The position numbers and the translations under genes were made by a program. Source: Antedon mediterranea (lineage: Eukaryota; Echinodermata; Crinoidea; Comatulida; Antedonidae). From it: 64,000 bases of DNA. Positions 25,095 to 38,500 of this stretch are shown here, piece by piece; within the stretch, counting starts at the first letter, position 1; every line of letters begins with the position of its first letter. The notes under the pieces were generated by a model. That model was not told the DNA's origin. It saw only the letters and a program-made list of their open reading frames with translations, and searched no databases. The stretch lies in NCBI RefSeq assembly GCF_964355755.1, contig NC_092675.1, forward strand, positions 20,040,912 to 20,104,911, in the 5' to 3' direction.

Positions 25095-28094
25095 CCGTCA
25101 TCATCATCATAATCATGATTACGTCTAACTTCTACGTCTAGCATGATTATGATCTCTTATTAATTTCACATTCACATTCGTTGTGGAAACCACAATAAAT
25201 GAATCGATTTTAATATGTTTGAATTACTTCATAATGACTTCTTCTCGCATTGTGTGTCGAAGTCTAAAAACATAATGAGATTGTTATAGTAAATATGTAA
25301 CAAAATATCAATTAATATAATTTATAGAAGCCTGACATGACAGTTATCCTGCATACATAATTAATATAAAGCAATGTGGTTGGAATAAATAATCACACGC
25401 GCTTTCGCGCTTTCGTAGTTTTTGTGTACAGACCACCAGCCATTGCGTAGCACTGGTATAAAGCTGAGTCCTCTGCAGCTTGCAGTCTACACATTGACAC
25501 ATAGACAAGAAAACATATTTTCTCGAAGCTATCAATATCATAAATAATATTAAAACGTATATTATTACATAATGTGAAGGAAATGTTCTTTCGTGATAGC
25601 TAACATTTCAACACAACTTTTTTTTACTAAATTTCTAAATAATTAATGATTATTTTTTAATAGATATGTAACAATATTATACTATCTTAACGACGTTGAT
25701 GAGGGAGGACAAACTGCTTTCCCTTTAGCAGGCAATGAAACTATCAACAACGATGTAAGTGTAATTTTTTTTTTTCATCCATTTTTTTTTTCGTTCGTTC
25801 AGTCTGATTTGCGCTATATAACTTTATCTTATTATAGTATTTCTTTTTTGTTTTGTTTCTTTTTTGTTACGATGGATTTAATTTATTATTGGTATTATTT
25901 ATGTATTTGTTTATTAATTACAGATACAGATACAGATTTATTTCATTATTCAATATAAATGGAATTTACAGTGCTCATAAATTGTCTTGGCTTGCTTAAA
26001 ATAAGTATAAGGGAAGAACAAGTACTTGTAACGGTCCATCTGATCTTATGGAAATGCATTTGTCTAAATAAAATATACATTAACATTTTAGTCGGTTAAT
26101 TTATTCTTTGCACAAATTATACATTTTATAATTGACGTTTGAATACCATGGTACAAAATATCAATTGATTCAGCGATATATAATAATACCACATTTATAT
26201 AGCGCCCTTTTCATGAGTAATCATGCTCAAAGGCGCTTTACAAGCATTATCACCCCAGTATTTTTTTGGGATCAAACACGTATGGAAACATACATGTGAC
26301 GTCATGTATTTCTTCCATCTTGGAAAATTAATAAACCTATAACATTACAGCTGAAAATTGCAACAATGATATTACAGAATAAAGGAGGCAAATATAGAGC
26401 AGGTAACATTAAGTAATCCATGAAAAAGATTTACATTTAATCTATTTAAGATTCTTCAGATTAGCACAACCTTGAAATATAACAATACTGTAGGCCTACG
26501 ATGAATGTAATATAATTCGTTCCTTCTGAAAAAAATCATAACTTCTTTCCATAACTTGCGGTAAATGAATTTGCTGTGACAGATTAATGCTTGTGCAGAA
26601 AGACGAGCTATTGTATTAAATTGTTATTACCTCAGTATAGCTATATAGCTTCACCAATGAACTGCAGTAGACAGCAAGAACCAACCCCATTAACAGTAAA
26701 GTTAAATTTGTACAATAGTTGATATGACCAAACCATGTCTCAGTCCGTAAAATCTATAATTTAAATTAATCAATCAAATGAATAGCTTCCAACAAAAACC
26801 AATACAAATCTTTCTTTTTTCTCTTTCGTGGGGGTTACCCACATTTATTCATTCTGTCTATACAACGGTACATTATACAAATACATATATACTATATAAA
26901 CATTTCTGTACAAATATAAAACAGTACAATTCAATAAAATAGTTAAAAACCAATACAAATTTAACGAAAATTTACGCGCGTTGCAAGATTTTACGGAAAG
27001 AAAATGTCTGAATACAGTGAATTAAACCATTTTTTTTTCTTTATAGGAACTAACAGAGAATGGCGATGTTATCTACGATCTGAGTCATCATTGTTATGAT
27101 GCAAAATTACGTGTTGAACCAGTGAAGGGAAAAGCAGTTATGTGGTACAACCATTATCTAGATGAGACAGGTGCATAAGATATTGATTTGTCTACTCACA
27201 TGACATACAATGTAAAGATAACCCGGCCCCTCGAGAAAAAGTATCAACATTGGACTGCATCTCTACATTATTTGGAAGCTATGGCCTTCCTCCGCTTCTC
27301 GTAAAATGTCAATTTTAGAATATTACATTGTGGATGTGAATGCATTGGTGTCATAACAACAATGATGCGCTCGGCTCACACCTCGTCAGTAGAGAAAAAA
27401 AAGGACGACATGGAAAAAAAGTATAAATTTCAAAGCAAGATGGAATGTGTGATCAGTCATTATATACTATTGTTAGATTTGAGATATAACTCAACTTATA
27501 ACACGATCATTGACAATTCCACCTGGCCTTTATACAAGCTAATTTACATGTCAATTTGTATAGACGTGATCTACATTATGTTCTAACACGCCCAGAATGT
27601 ATACAGTATTATTCCTACAATAAAATTAAGAGCATGCATAATGTAAAAGTGATTATATTTTATTATTGTGAGGAATGAGAGAGGAGAAGTGGACAGCCAG
27701 AAAGAGTCCGTTCTATGGCGCATGCAGGCAGACGATAATGTCACAACCATTTCCATTTATTTAGGCCTAAATTAAACGTCGTTTATTCATATTTCTTTCA
27801 GGGTGGCTGGGGGAGATGGACGAGTTTTCTTTACACGGAGGATGTGACGTAAATTCTGGAACTAAATGGATTGCAAATAATTGGATAAATATCGATAATA
27901 ATCGTGAAAAACAAGAACAATATCATACGTATTTATTGAACGAATTTCACAGAAAATCAAATTTGGGTGACGATAAGGATATTAAGAAAGATCATTCTAC
28001 TGAACAAAAAGATGGTATCAAATTTCCAGAAGAAACTAATGCGAACAGTTTGAAAGAACCTACTAATGCATATGTCCAAAATGATGAATTATGA
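18730..28094 (+). CDS. P4HTM: Transmembrane prolyl 4-hydroxylase
   Basis: Exons are 18730-18843, 22859-22940, 23355-23911, 24237-24397, 25664-25754, 27047-27170 and 27802-28094. Together they make 1,422 nt (473 residues), near the vertebrate length of about 500. Residues 4-21 are a hydrophobic signal anchor after MKKR. Two EF-hand loops follow: D133-E144 ([12 protein letters not shown]) and D172-E183 ([12 protein letters not shown]), both canonical. The 2-oxoglutarate/Fe(II) dioxygenase fold keeps the iron ligands H264 and D266 (in GGHYHAHYD) and distal H388, and the 2-oxoglutarate lysine K398 (in LHGGC...GTKWIANNW). The family is an ER membrane enzyme acting on HIF-alpha and other substrates; human loss causes HIDEA syndrome. 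Start choice: first ATG, followed at once by the anchor. The charged C-terminal tail after INIDNN is not conserved. Activity should be intact. Confidence 0.96.
19490..19785. repeat. AAACATGTTTA-rich low-order repeat block
   Basis: Around eight copies of TAAACATGT/ACATGTTTA-like words occur in 300 bp. A short inverted pair, GTGTCGAGCT and AGCTCGACAC, bounds the right half (19656 and 19775 regions). Function unknown. Confidence 0.5.
20242..20393. repeat. MITE-A copy 6
   Basis: Full length, CAAGCTCTACACTATCGATT to GTTGGATAGTGTAGCCAAAG. A truncated second left end (AAGCTCTACACTATCAATTT) lies at 20126-20160, flanked on both sides by GGGTGTACAAAAAACT, so a small local duplication took place. Confidence 0.82.
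20690..20832 (+). mobile_element. Retroposon 3' end
   Basis: AT-rich non-coding DNA ending GAAATAAAGAATAAATGAAATGAATGAATA. This matches the tail style of 7591-7730 and suggests a 5'-truncated non-LTR retroposon in the sense direction. Confidence 0.45.
22106..22256. repeat. MITE-A copy 7, right end clipped
   Basis: The left arm and core are typical. The right arm stops at TTTGATAGTG, followed by CGTGGCCGCG, so about 12 bp of the terminus are lost. Confidence 0.8.
22424..22663 (+). mobile_element. Retroposon 3' end (AATAAACCTGAAACTTG tail)
   Basis: Ends in TGTGAAACAATAAACCTGAAACTTG, a terminus typical of CR1/RTE-type elements in marine animals. No coding part remains. Confidence 0.4.
24604..25118. 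repeat. (CAT)n/(CGT)n trinucleotide repeat, about 515 bp
   Basis: A long impure microsatellite of CAT/ATC triplets mixed with CGT and CAC, in P4HTM intron 4 (24398-25663). It is open in several frames on both strands (poly-Asp on the minus strand, poly-Ile/His/Ser on plus). These are artefacts of the triplet period, not genes. Confidence 0.95.
26190..26290. repeat. Short conserved-type repeat ATATAGCGCCC...GGCGCTTTACA
   Basis: TTTATATAGCGCCCTTTTCATGA is followed by CTCAAAGGCGCTTTACAAGC. Together they form an imperfect hairpin found as a dispersed small repeat in many aquatic animals. It lies in P4HTM intron 5 and has a diverged relative at 17772. Confidence 0.5.
26815..26945 (-). mobile_element. 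Antisense retroposon tail
   Basis: GGGTTACCCACATTTATTCATTCTG followed by AT-rich DNA reads, on the minus strand, as a transcript end with a GAATGAATAAA tail. Weak call. Confidence 0.35.
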
Positions 28095-29532
28095 AGAAGA
28101 TTATAAACATAAATATATTTTAGATATAATTAATATTTAAATTAAAATTAAAATTGGATGGTAATGATTACTCCCCGTTATTAGCATTACGAGGTATATA
28201 CGTAAAGTAGGCCTTTTTAGTTCTCGAACGAAAATCTTGATCTTTCGGAATGTAAATCTGTATATTCACACTTGTTCTTTTTCACGTAGATAAAGCTCTC
28301 TACTTTGACAGATAAATGAATTTGTGAACTACTTAATATATCTATTTGACGGACTATTAATTTAATGTTGGCGTCTAAAATTTTCAATTTTCACTAGGCC
28401 TACACACTCCAATTCTCCAGCACAGATCGTAATATTTTATATTAATAATTATATATTTAAAGCATCTTTGCCTCGTCTGTTTTTAACCTTTCATTACGGC
28501 CTTGGCCTCTGCTTATGCAACAAAAAAAATGAATAAAAAAAAATAAAAACACAACAACTTGTCAATTCAATCGATTTAGGCCTCTGTCCATGTGAAAGTA
28601 AATATGTCAGCTAACGTCATGTTGTCATCAAATTATTTTGTTCATCAGAGCTTTTCATAATACATAAAACTGCAATTGTAATAATAGGAAAAATAAAAAT
28701 AACTTCAAACTACCTATGGGCTTTTGTTAAAGCTGCTTTCTCTGATGTTTTATTTCTGTAATGTGATTATTTTCTAAACCTCAACGACCAATTTCATGCA
28801 ACAATAGAATAAAATTAAACATAACTGTAAAACCAAAATTACCAAGATTCCAAATTATTTCAGTGTTATTGCATACATAAAATTACTATCCTTGGTCAAT
28901 GGGTTGAAAAGGCTAGTTGTCGCCTGAATAAAAAAAAAACACTCAGACAGATTTCATAGAGTAGGATTTGAGCGAATTCACTTAAGCTCCTCCTGTAGTT
29001 GAATTGTATTATTATTAGATATCTGTTGCAGTGGTTTACCGTAATGCATCTTATATTATTTTTATAGGCTTTACTTGCTTTTGAAAATAACATAGTATTG
29101 TGAGTAATAGAATTATGGGGAGGATGCTATTTTGTAAATAATATGATGATGATTTCAATAACTATTTTCGTGTAATAATAATGTGAACTGAATTCATGCT
29201 ATTTTGTTTCCCGATGGGGTGAAAATGAATGGCCTAAAATCCGAAGATCCGCCTTCAGTCTGAAATTTATGTTTGTTAAGCTAGCGCCCTCTATCATTGA
29301 AAAGTTTTCAACTTTTGGTTTGTCACAATCTACGTCACATGAGTCAGGTTCTTGTTTTGCTTTCCTAACAACAAACACGGTGTGTGTGTGTCACCGCGGC
29401 GCAGTGTGAGGTAAACTTTCCGAAGAAGCATGATAATAAACAAAACTGTATCGATGTGTTTCACTATATTTCCAGCATTTTAAAGCCTAGGAATATAAAA
29501 TGGATTAACAGTTAGGATTATTATAACCAGTT
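28095..29532. other. P4HTM-SPATA1 spacer
   Basis: 1.4 kb without coding exons. The left part is P4HTM 3' untranslated DNA. The right part (about 29280-29532) should hold the SPATA1 promoter and 5' UTR: CG content rises, with CACCGCGGCGCAG near 29392-29404. CRE-like TACGTCA (29331-29337) and AP-1-like TGAGTCA (29340-29346) sit side by side. These are pattern matches only. Confidence 0.5.
29281..29294. promoter_or_regulatory. TAGCGCCCTCTAT motif upstream of SPATA1
   Basis: The 13-mer TAGCGCCCTCTAT recurs in reverse complement upstream of CIMAP2 (57434-57446). It contains GCGCCCTCT, the core shared by CTCF-type sites. Function inferred only. Confidence 0.3.
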
Positions 29533-32500
29533 ATGCCGTTAATATCGTCGGAACAGCCTCGGCCACCTTCAGATCAGGTAAGAAAGAACAGTCAATTTGT
29601 TACGCAACCGGCCGTACCCCTCCAACCTTGAGTGCTTTAGAAACAGTAGATGGGGTGGGCCATGAAGACATTCCTTCTAGACGGGATAGGAGTAGAGGCT
29701 AGGCTAGGAGGTTTCACATGACTACATAAGATGATGAATTAATAACCTTAAGGCTATACCTATTAAACTGTGCTAGGCCTAGTCCAAAAATGTATCATGT
29801 AATGACTAATGTTTACTTGTTTGTTTTCAAATAATTGAAAAATGTAAAACCATGTCAAACAGTATGACTATGTATGAGATAATAATTAATAATGTTATCA
29901 AATTAGACTAACAAAAAGTATTGTTACTTGCGATTTGAACCTTAAGATTTGTGCAACTTGAAATTGCTAAAAGTAAAAGAATTTTGTTGCACAATTTGAG
30001 CACATCTATCCCTGTCTGAATTCACTCTGCACCGATCACGATGTTTAAAATTGTGTGCACAATTATTTGAATTGATTTCAAATTGTGCAAGTTGTAACAA
30101 AATTGCATTACAAGATACAAGATATATTTTTATTGTTATTTAGTACTTTTGAAAATAAAAAAGTGAAATTGTTTTTCCTAATGCTAATGCACTTGTCAAT
30201 TGTATGACTCACTATACGACCCCCGGGAGAGGTGCGTCATGGGTGCGTCATTTACAAATAATTACTGACGCAGGGGTGCGTCAAAAAACCTAGATGGTAC
30301 GTCACATCAATGAACAAGGTGTGTCAATGTCCGTCACTTTACCACCCACCATATCATAAACAACATGGTCACAGTGCGTCAAAATGGGTGCGTCATGGTC
30401 ACCTAAAGGTAAGTCACCTTTTTGACGCACGGGTGCGTCATGGTATTCAAAAGTATGACGCACATCGGACAAATGACGCACCTCTCCCGGGGGTCGTATA
30501 GTGGGTCATACAATTGACAAGTGCATAAAACAAAATGATTTTTTAATTTGTTTTATAAAAATATTGAATGTCATTGTCAAGACATTCTATAAAGAATAAT
30601 AAAAATATCCTTAGACTTTATTTTATGACACGATTAATTAGAATGCATAGAAGAATAAATTACAAAAAATAGAATACAAAATTCTGAATGCATTCTGAAA
30701 GGATTATTAGGCTACAAAGTGCAATTTAAAAAAATGAACATATCTGATTAGTCTGTTTTGCGGATATCTAGCTCAACATCCCTCTAGGAAACTAGTGAGA
30801 AAAGACGATGGTGAATAAAGCTATATGGGTTTGGCGTAGTTCATCAGTATGGTTTGATGGAATTTGTCAGACTATTTTTAAATGTAAAGTTTTGTAATTT
30901 GCAATTCTGTTGTGATCAACTTTAATTTATGTATAAAGAATTGCAATAATGTTTCATATTCCTGTCCCAATGTTAATAATAAATCTAAATCAACATTAAT
31001 TTGCCAGGCCCATTATGATCTGCATTGGACTCACGATTCCATTGTTCAGCTGACACAGATAGTTAATAAACTTTGATTATACATCAAATTTAAACAAGCA
31101 TGAAGTAGTGTGATACAAAGCCAATTGTAACAAAGCTACTGGCTAATTTATTGGATTTTTCTCCAGTTTCATATGTCTGATCTAGTTGCTTAGCAATAAC
31201 ATCAAATATGTTTTTATTTTAGTCTCAGAAATAGGTTATTAAGTACTCAAATTACAGACATTCATTGTTTTTAATCAAAACTGCATTAATATCCTTAAAT
31301 GTCACCAAGCTATTAATAGACTTTTTTTTTATAGAAACACATTTATATATAAGTTATAATGCTGAAATTGCCCATGAATCTTTGGTGTTTTAAAATTAGA
31401 AATTAATTCAAAATATTGTAATCTTTCATCTGTAATTTAGTGAATTTAAATACTATTAACGATTTATTAATTTATTGACACAGTTGGTTGATCTACATGT
31501 GTATGTGGTACCACCTTCAGCGTGGAATGAACAATACCGAAGCGTTTTTAACCAAGCTGTTAACGAAACTATATCTGCCGGATTTGTCAGGTAAATATGG
31601 AAAAAGAAATAAATTAAAATGAAGTCCTTTAGAAAGCTAGTTATAAATCAGTATGCCATTGCCTGCCAATGAATAAATTGTTATTCTATCCTAATAATCA
31701 CTTATCTCCATCAACTACTGTATGCAATCTATTATATTTTATATTGGATCTTTTAGAGTCCATCCTGAAGATCCATTATATAAACTACGTGAAAATGTTG
31801 AAGAGCAACTTGGGAATGATGTCATTCCAGATGAGTATGTTTTTTTACGAAGTGTTGGAAGGTGTTTCACTCAGGTGAGTTATAAAAAATGGCCCTATTA
31901 AGCCCTGCTTAAATTGTTTAAACTATTATGTCTGCAATTTCTGTTAGAAGTCTTGCATACATTTTAAATAATACCACTTTTAAATTAAATGACTTTGATA
32001 TAGTTATAAATCCAATATTTGATATTTTTTTAGTGATCTGCTTATTTGTCAAGTGGGCACAATGTAACCTACAGTTATTTTTGTTGAACGAATAATGATG
32101 GATGGAGCGTGTCCAATCCTATTGTTTCGCAATTTATTCAAGTGCAAACTTGTGAACCATAGTCCAATATTCGTTGATTAACAGTTGAGCACACAATTTT
32201 TTATTTGTTCTTATATCTCAGTCACTAATGTGTTTGAACAGATCTTAAACCAACACTTATGTTTCCTATGTTCGCTGTTTTATCAATGGTAATCATATGT
32301 TGGCTAGGTGATATTAAGTAAATATACTACAGTTTAATACTACAGTAGCTATTGTTTTATTGGTTACCGTTGCCATGGAGGTAATAAAATAAGAATTGTT
32401 CCCCTCTGGGGTGTTACTACAGTACAGGGATACACAAACGCATTATTAAGGCCAGTTTACACAGAAGAGCAGTAACGGTAAGCGGAAAACCGCGTAGCTT

Positions 32501-35500
32501 GTCGCATGTAGAATCTGTAACTACCCTGAGCGGAAACCACCCATCCATTTTGCGTTGTAAATGGTCATACGGGATAAGATAGATTCTACATTTTTATTCC
32601 CGTTTCCGCTCGTCTGTGTAAATTGGCCATACACTAGAAACATGTGGAAAAAATAGTTAAGTAAATAGTAAAGTATTAGCTGTTTTTTTTTGTATCAAAT
32701 TTTTTTATTTATCCAAGGGGTTGATGATTATTTTTATCATTTTTTACATAAAAAAATCACTTTATTTATTTGGCATACAGAGATAGACCAAGAATATTAC
32801 AGAAAATAATGGAAATATACATGACATAGACAGCGAGGTGTCAAAGGTTCTCTAAAATTAAAATACAATTGAAAGAATGTCATAAAGATATTTTGCATAA
32901 CTTTAATAGCATTGGATAGCATTCATTTTATTTCAAATTTAGGCTGAATAATCGGGAAGAATCATAAAAAGAGTAGACATCCATTTCCACTGTTCCATAA
33001 AACAACAAACTAAACCCTACCAACTGCAAATTCAAGAGGGAAACTTGACACTTAGTCTAACCTTGGCTTTGGAACTGTCAATTAAATTCCAATAAATTCT
33101 AAAATATAACTGTGCTTTTATTTCATAGTAAATATATAATTAATTGAAATTTAACAACCAGCAATATAGTGTAAAGAACATTGTTTCCCAGGCCACCAAA
33201 ATGCCAACCTCAGGAATGTACTATACATCTACCAGGAAACAAAGTCTGTCCACTCACTGCAGCTCCAGGCCACCAAAGTTGTGTGATCTGATAGCCTAAA
33301 CTTATTTCATCTAATTAAATTTGTGTAATATAAGTATTATTTTCTTTCCATTTGGATTATTTTATGAAGGTGGTACCCTGAGGTGAGGTGTCAATGTGAC
33401 ACTTTAATACTATCTGTAGTTCTTCATACAATCCGCTTTTGTTTGTGGATACACAGCTACTGTAGTCACAATAAATATAATGTCAGGACAAGGTCCAGTT
33501 TCATCCTAGGTTTAATTAATTCAAACAATTTATACCAATTGATAGAAGATACAAATCATGTGAAAGTACTGCAAACCATGTTCTCTTATTAAGTGGATTG
33601 TCTAAATTTAAAAAAATATAATGCAAAAATGTATTAATAACTAAAGTCTCTGCTGAGTTTGTACCAATGTACAATGTTGTATGTAGAGCCCCAATGAAAA
33701 CCAATTTAAACTGTTAGAAATGTAATAATAATAACATTACATTAACAAACAGCCAGCATTTTTAGGCCCTGAATACCAACCCAAGTGAACAATTTCAAGA
33801 TCATAGAACCACCAATGCCCTACATAATTAAATACACTTTTTGTTGAACAATAATGATCATCATAATGTATGTTGTACGTAGATGTAATGTTCAATAAAT
33901 GTTCAAACAGTATAGAAGTATTATGGGTGCAGGTCAAGTCGGCCCCAAACCGTCTCGGCCAAAGTCAAGTCGGCCCCAAGTCAACTCGGCCTCACATCAA
34001 CTCGGCCAAAAACTAATCGGTCAACTTGGCCACAATAAAATATGGAATGCAAAAAGTACTTAATATTATTATGATTATTACTATCCACTCTAAAAAATGA
34101 AGAAATAAAAAATAGTTAAATAATATCATATAAAAAAATGAACTCATTGCCGATATGAATAGAAGTAGCCTACCCGCGTGTTACAAAAACACGTGCAGGT
34201 ACCGTATTTTGGTAAATCGAAGACGGAGGCCTACGTTCCACCATTTGGCCATAGAAAAAATGATCGTACATCGTTTTTGTCCATGATTTGCGTTTTTAAA
34301 AAAGGGGAATCCCCCAGTCAGCGAAAACATAGTTGTAGATATCGAAAAAGCTGCCAAACGCGCAGGGAGGCGCAGCCAGTGGCGTATCCAGTGATAAATT
34401 GTGGAGAAATATTATTTTATCAATCCCCTTCATTTGCACTTTTTGCGTTCCATACTTTAGCGGGGCCGAGTTGACCGATTATTTTTTGGCCGAGTTGACG
34501 TGAGGCCGAGTTGACTTGAGGCCGAGTTGACTTGGGGCCGACTTGACTTGGGGCCGACTTGACTTGGGGCCGACTTGACTTTGGCCGAGACGGTTTAGGG
34601 CCGACTTGGATCGAAATCAGTATTAGTTTTGAAAGCAATGTGTGTACTATCTAATAATAGCAATGTTGTATAGTAAGCTTTTACTGTACATTGACAGTGG
34701 CATTCAACAAATAATATAATCAATAAAAACAGTCATTTGTATAGTGACAATGCAACAAGGTATGACAATTAATTCTTACACCGTAAAATTGTCTCAATAA
34801 AAATGCAATATGTAAATGTTTAAGGGTTTTTTTTCTAATGTTATAAATTCAATATGCCCATTTCTAAATTCATTATGTTATTTTACATTAAATTATAGCT
34901 TACTTGATTTTAACTTTTTCCTTCAAAATTCACAATTTTTTTTTCTTATAATTCTGGTATTGGTAATCTACAGTATTGTATGTGCCGGGAAGAATTGTAT
35001 GGAAATTTAAACAGTATCAGGCCAAATAAAATGTGTCACCGGTCCTGAACAGTACAGCATGTCTACATTAATATAATATTTACAGTAATTTATTGTTTTG
35101 TAATTGTTTTATTAGGTAAAAGGAAAACAAGAGATTAATGTGAAAGTTAAACACTTCCTACCTCCCTATGTAAGTAAACATTTTCTGTGCCTTTTTATAC
35201 AGTAATATTATAGATAGCAGGGGTAGATCCAGGGACAGATCCAGGGGTAGATCCAGGGACAAATCCAGGGGTAGATCCAGGGGTAGCGCTAGAGGTGTGT
35301 CCTCACCCTCACCCAGCTAAAATGAAATTATGTACTATGTTTTGATCTATTTAATTGACAAGCTATTATGTAAGTTAGTGCTCCCCTATTAAAAAAACGT
35401 AGATCCGACCTTGTGTAGCATTGAACACGTTGTATCTTTTACTAGTACTACTGTACAGGTAAATCTGATATTCTTTATTTTGAAATAATATTTCAGAACT

Positions 35501-38500
35501 TCAGTGCAGAAATATTTGTTTTAAAAAGTAGACGAGAAGCCGTGCCTCTCCCTGAAATAAATGGAGGTAAAGGGCATTTATTAGAACGAAAATACTCCCA
35601 AAATGAAGGAACACAAACAACTCAATCTCCCAATAGTGGTTACCATAGTGATGACTGGCCAGCCAATCATGTCATTGGAAAATCAACAGAATTAGGTGCA
35701 GGTAAGACGAAAAACGAAACGGCCAAATATAAAAAAATAAGGGTGCACATAGTACAATAATATCTATTTATTTTTTAACTTCCCCCTTGATTATGCCACA
35801 GACTTATGGCATTGGTGGATTGTGTTAATCTTATTTGTAATTTAATTGTGAGTGTTGTATGTACTGTAATGGCTGTGTTTGCATGATTTTGTGATGAGTT
35901 TGAACAAAAAACACCAATTTTAACACGGCCAAATATCAAAATAAGGGTGCACAGTATTACAGTAACTATAAAACGGAGTACAATTTATCTTTTGAAAGCC
36001 CAGACCTCCTTCCATTTAGCTGCTGTATTCATTATCATTCACATTTGGGTAAACATCTTAAAAATTACCTTATAAAAGTGAACTACATTACTGTACTTAT
36101 GGAAAATATCTTAAATGTGATTGGTGAATGTAGCTCAGTAGTTTTTGAAAAGATTATTAAATATTGGATTGAACGACAGGGTTAACTACTAAATGCTATA
36201 CCACTCCCTGGGGTAGCACTTTTTTTTAGTCAAATCAGTTTATCTATAGCCAAAATGGCTAAAGTCAAATTTTTTTATTTAGCCAAATGAATTATAGCCA
36301 AAATTTAAAATTTTTGAAATATAGTGGTAAAAACATTTTAGTCAATTTATCTATGTCAACAGGTCGATACACTGTTCCCTGAACATTTTTGTAAGGCATT
36401 GAGATAAAGAACAATGCCTAAATCACTGTATGATTAAAAAAAAATTTTTTTACATGATCAAAACAATTGTTCAAATTGTTTTTAATCATACAGCATTCTG
36501 GGAGTAATTATAAATTATATCGCAGAGTGGGCTTATATCCATGTTGGATATAGAATTAGCAACCAGTACCACACAGTAATGATTAATACCATTTTTTTAC
36601 CATTGGTACTGGTAGGCTTCCCAGCATTCCCCTGCCCTAAGGGTTATGCCACAGACTTAATAAGGCATGGGTGGATGGTGTTAATATTGTTTGTAATTTA
36701 ATTGTGAATGTGAGTGTTGTCTGTAATCAGGGCTGGCTGTGTTTGCATGACGTGTGATGTGTTTGATGTGACAAAAAGCACTATATATATTAATAAATTA
36801 AGCACATTTTAATATTGATCACTATCCATAAGTTGTTTGTAAAAAGATTATTAATTGTATAACAATACTCATTAATAATATGTTTTGTTGAAAAGATATT
36901 AAATGTGTTATTTTAATAGTTACAGTACTTAGTGGATGATATACTATAGAAGTATTGATTTTTAGTTTAGTTTAATATCTTACTAAAATATTATTTGACC
37001 TTGTGTTTCTAAATTTAGATTTTATATTTGATAATTACATTTTTTCTATTGATATTTACACATTTTGTGTTGTTATTATTCATCATACTACTTAGTTTAT
37101 TATAAAGCTATTATAAGTAAACTGTAGTGATTGTTTGTTCATTGTACTTTGTCATTTAACGATGTGCCGTATATTGCATGGTTATTTTATTGAATATCAA
37201 ATTTATTTATAGTAAATTAGAAATTACTAACTAGTGTAGAGTAGTGACAAATTGATATAATTTATTATAAATTTGGCTCACTGTAGAAATGTTTGTTTTC
37301 TTTAAAATTGTACCTTATAAGGTATACAATAAATGTATTACTGTAATCTATTAAACAACAGACTATTGAAGGTTAGTTTAATAATAATTATTATTTTATA
37401 TTTTAAACTTGTTAAATATTGAATATTTTATTCTTTTCTTTTCTTCCTTTACAATCCTTAGTAAAATCACCTAATAAAAAGCGAATTGGACTTCAAAAGA
37501 AGGTTCCAATTAAAAAGGGTGGTCCTAAGGGAATAAGTAAAAAGGGTGCAATAGCCTTAGGTAGTAGTATGCAACAAAATGGTAAAATCAGTGGCAAGCA
37601 ATTTAGGGAAGTAACTAATAGGAGGCCAGAGAAAAAACGTTTAGCAACTGCCAGGGTTATAGGGAAAATAGGTACGAATAAGGATAGGCCTCCTGCTCGA
37701 GGGGGGACTAAGGTTACAGAGAATAAGATGTCTAGGCCAAAACTAGGAGTTAAGCTAAGCAGTGAGGTGGCAGGCAGAAGAGTATCAGGAATAGGTAGAG
37801 GAGGTAGCTTAGTACCAGTGAAAAGGCAGGGAGTAGATAGACAGAATGGTATTACTAGCTTAGAAGGGAGGAAGAGGCAGTCAGTTGTGCCACATACTAG
37901 GCTAAAGCATGGTAAGCTATTAAACAAATAGCAATATTAATTACAATACTCTTTTTAAGGATTTTTTTAAAGTAAAACTAGAAATTTATTTTTTTAGCAA
38001 TAGAATAACATTTGTTGTCGTTTTGTTTGTGAGAATAACTTGTTTGATTGTGTGTTTTGGTGAACACTGTGGTGTAGTGATGCACTTGTAGTTATTAAAC
38101 TCATTTCATTCATTTATAGGACCCACTGCACCTAACTCATCGCACCAGCCAAGTAACCAAGGTGATAACAATGCATACACTACTCACGATACATTTTCCT
38201 CATTTTCTCCCTCTGGACAACATCCGCTTCCTCCAATAGCTGCTCGCCGTTTTCCTAATCCTCCCCATTCACATTCTCCCATCCCTCTCCATGTAAATTC
38301 TTCCTCTCTAAAGAAAGACCAACCACAGCAAGATGGTTTAACTTCCGTGTCGCAAGATTCGATTCCCCGTTTTTTAAGCCCTGACCAAAATGATGACACC
38401 TTCCCTAAACAGGAGGGGGAAAATTTATCACCCCGGTCTGAAGTCCTGTCCATTATCATTGAACATAGGCCCCCACTTAGTGCGACTCCGCCTGATTCTC

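Noticed and set aside
24521-25144. Long frames on both strands (poly-Ile/His/Ser, poly-Asp, poly-Met)
   Set aside because: All lie on the CAT/CGT triplet repeat, which is open in several registers by its period. It falls in a P4HTM intron with proper splice sites on both sides.
34178-34474. 98-residue frame
   Set aside because: Falls inside an inverted-repeat element, with no recognisable domain and no splice context.
37493-37927. 144-residue minus-strand frame
   Set aside because: Shadow of SPATA1 exon 6, whose + strand frame joins conserved exons on both sides in phase.
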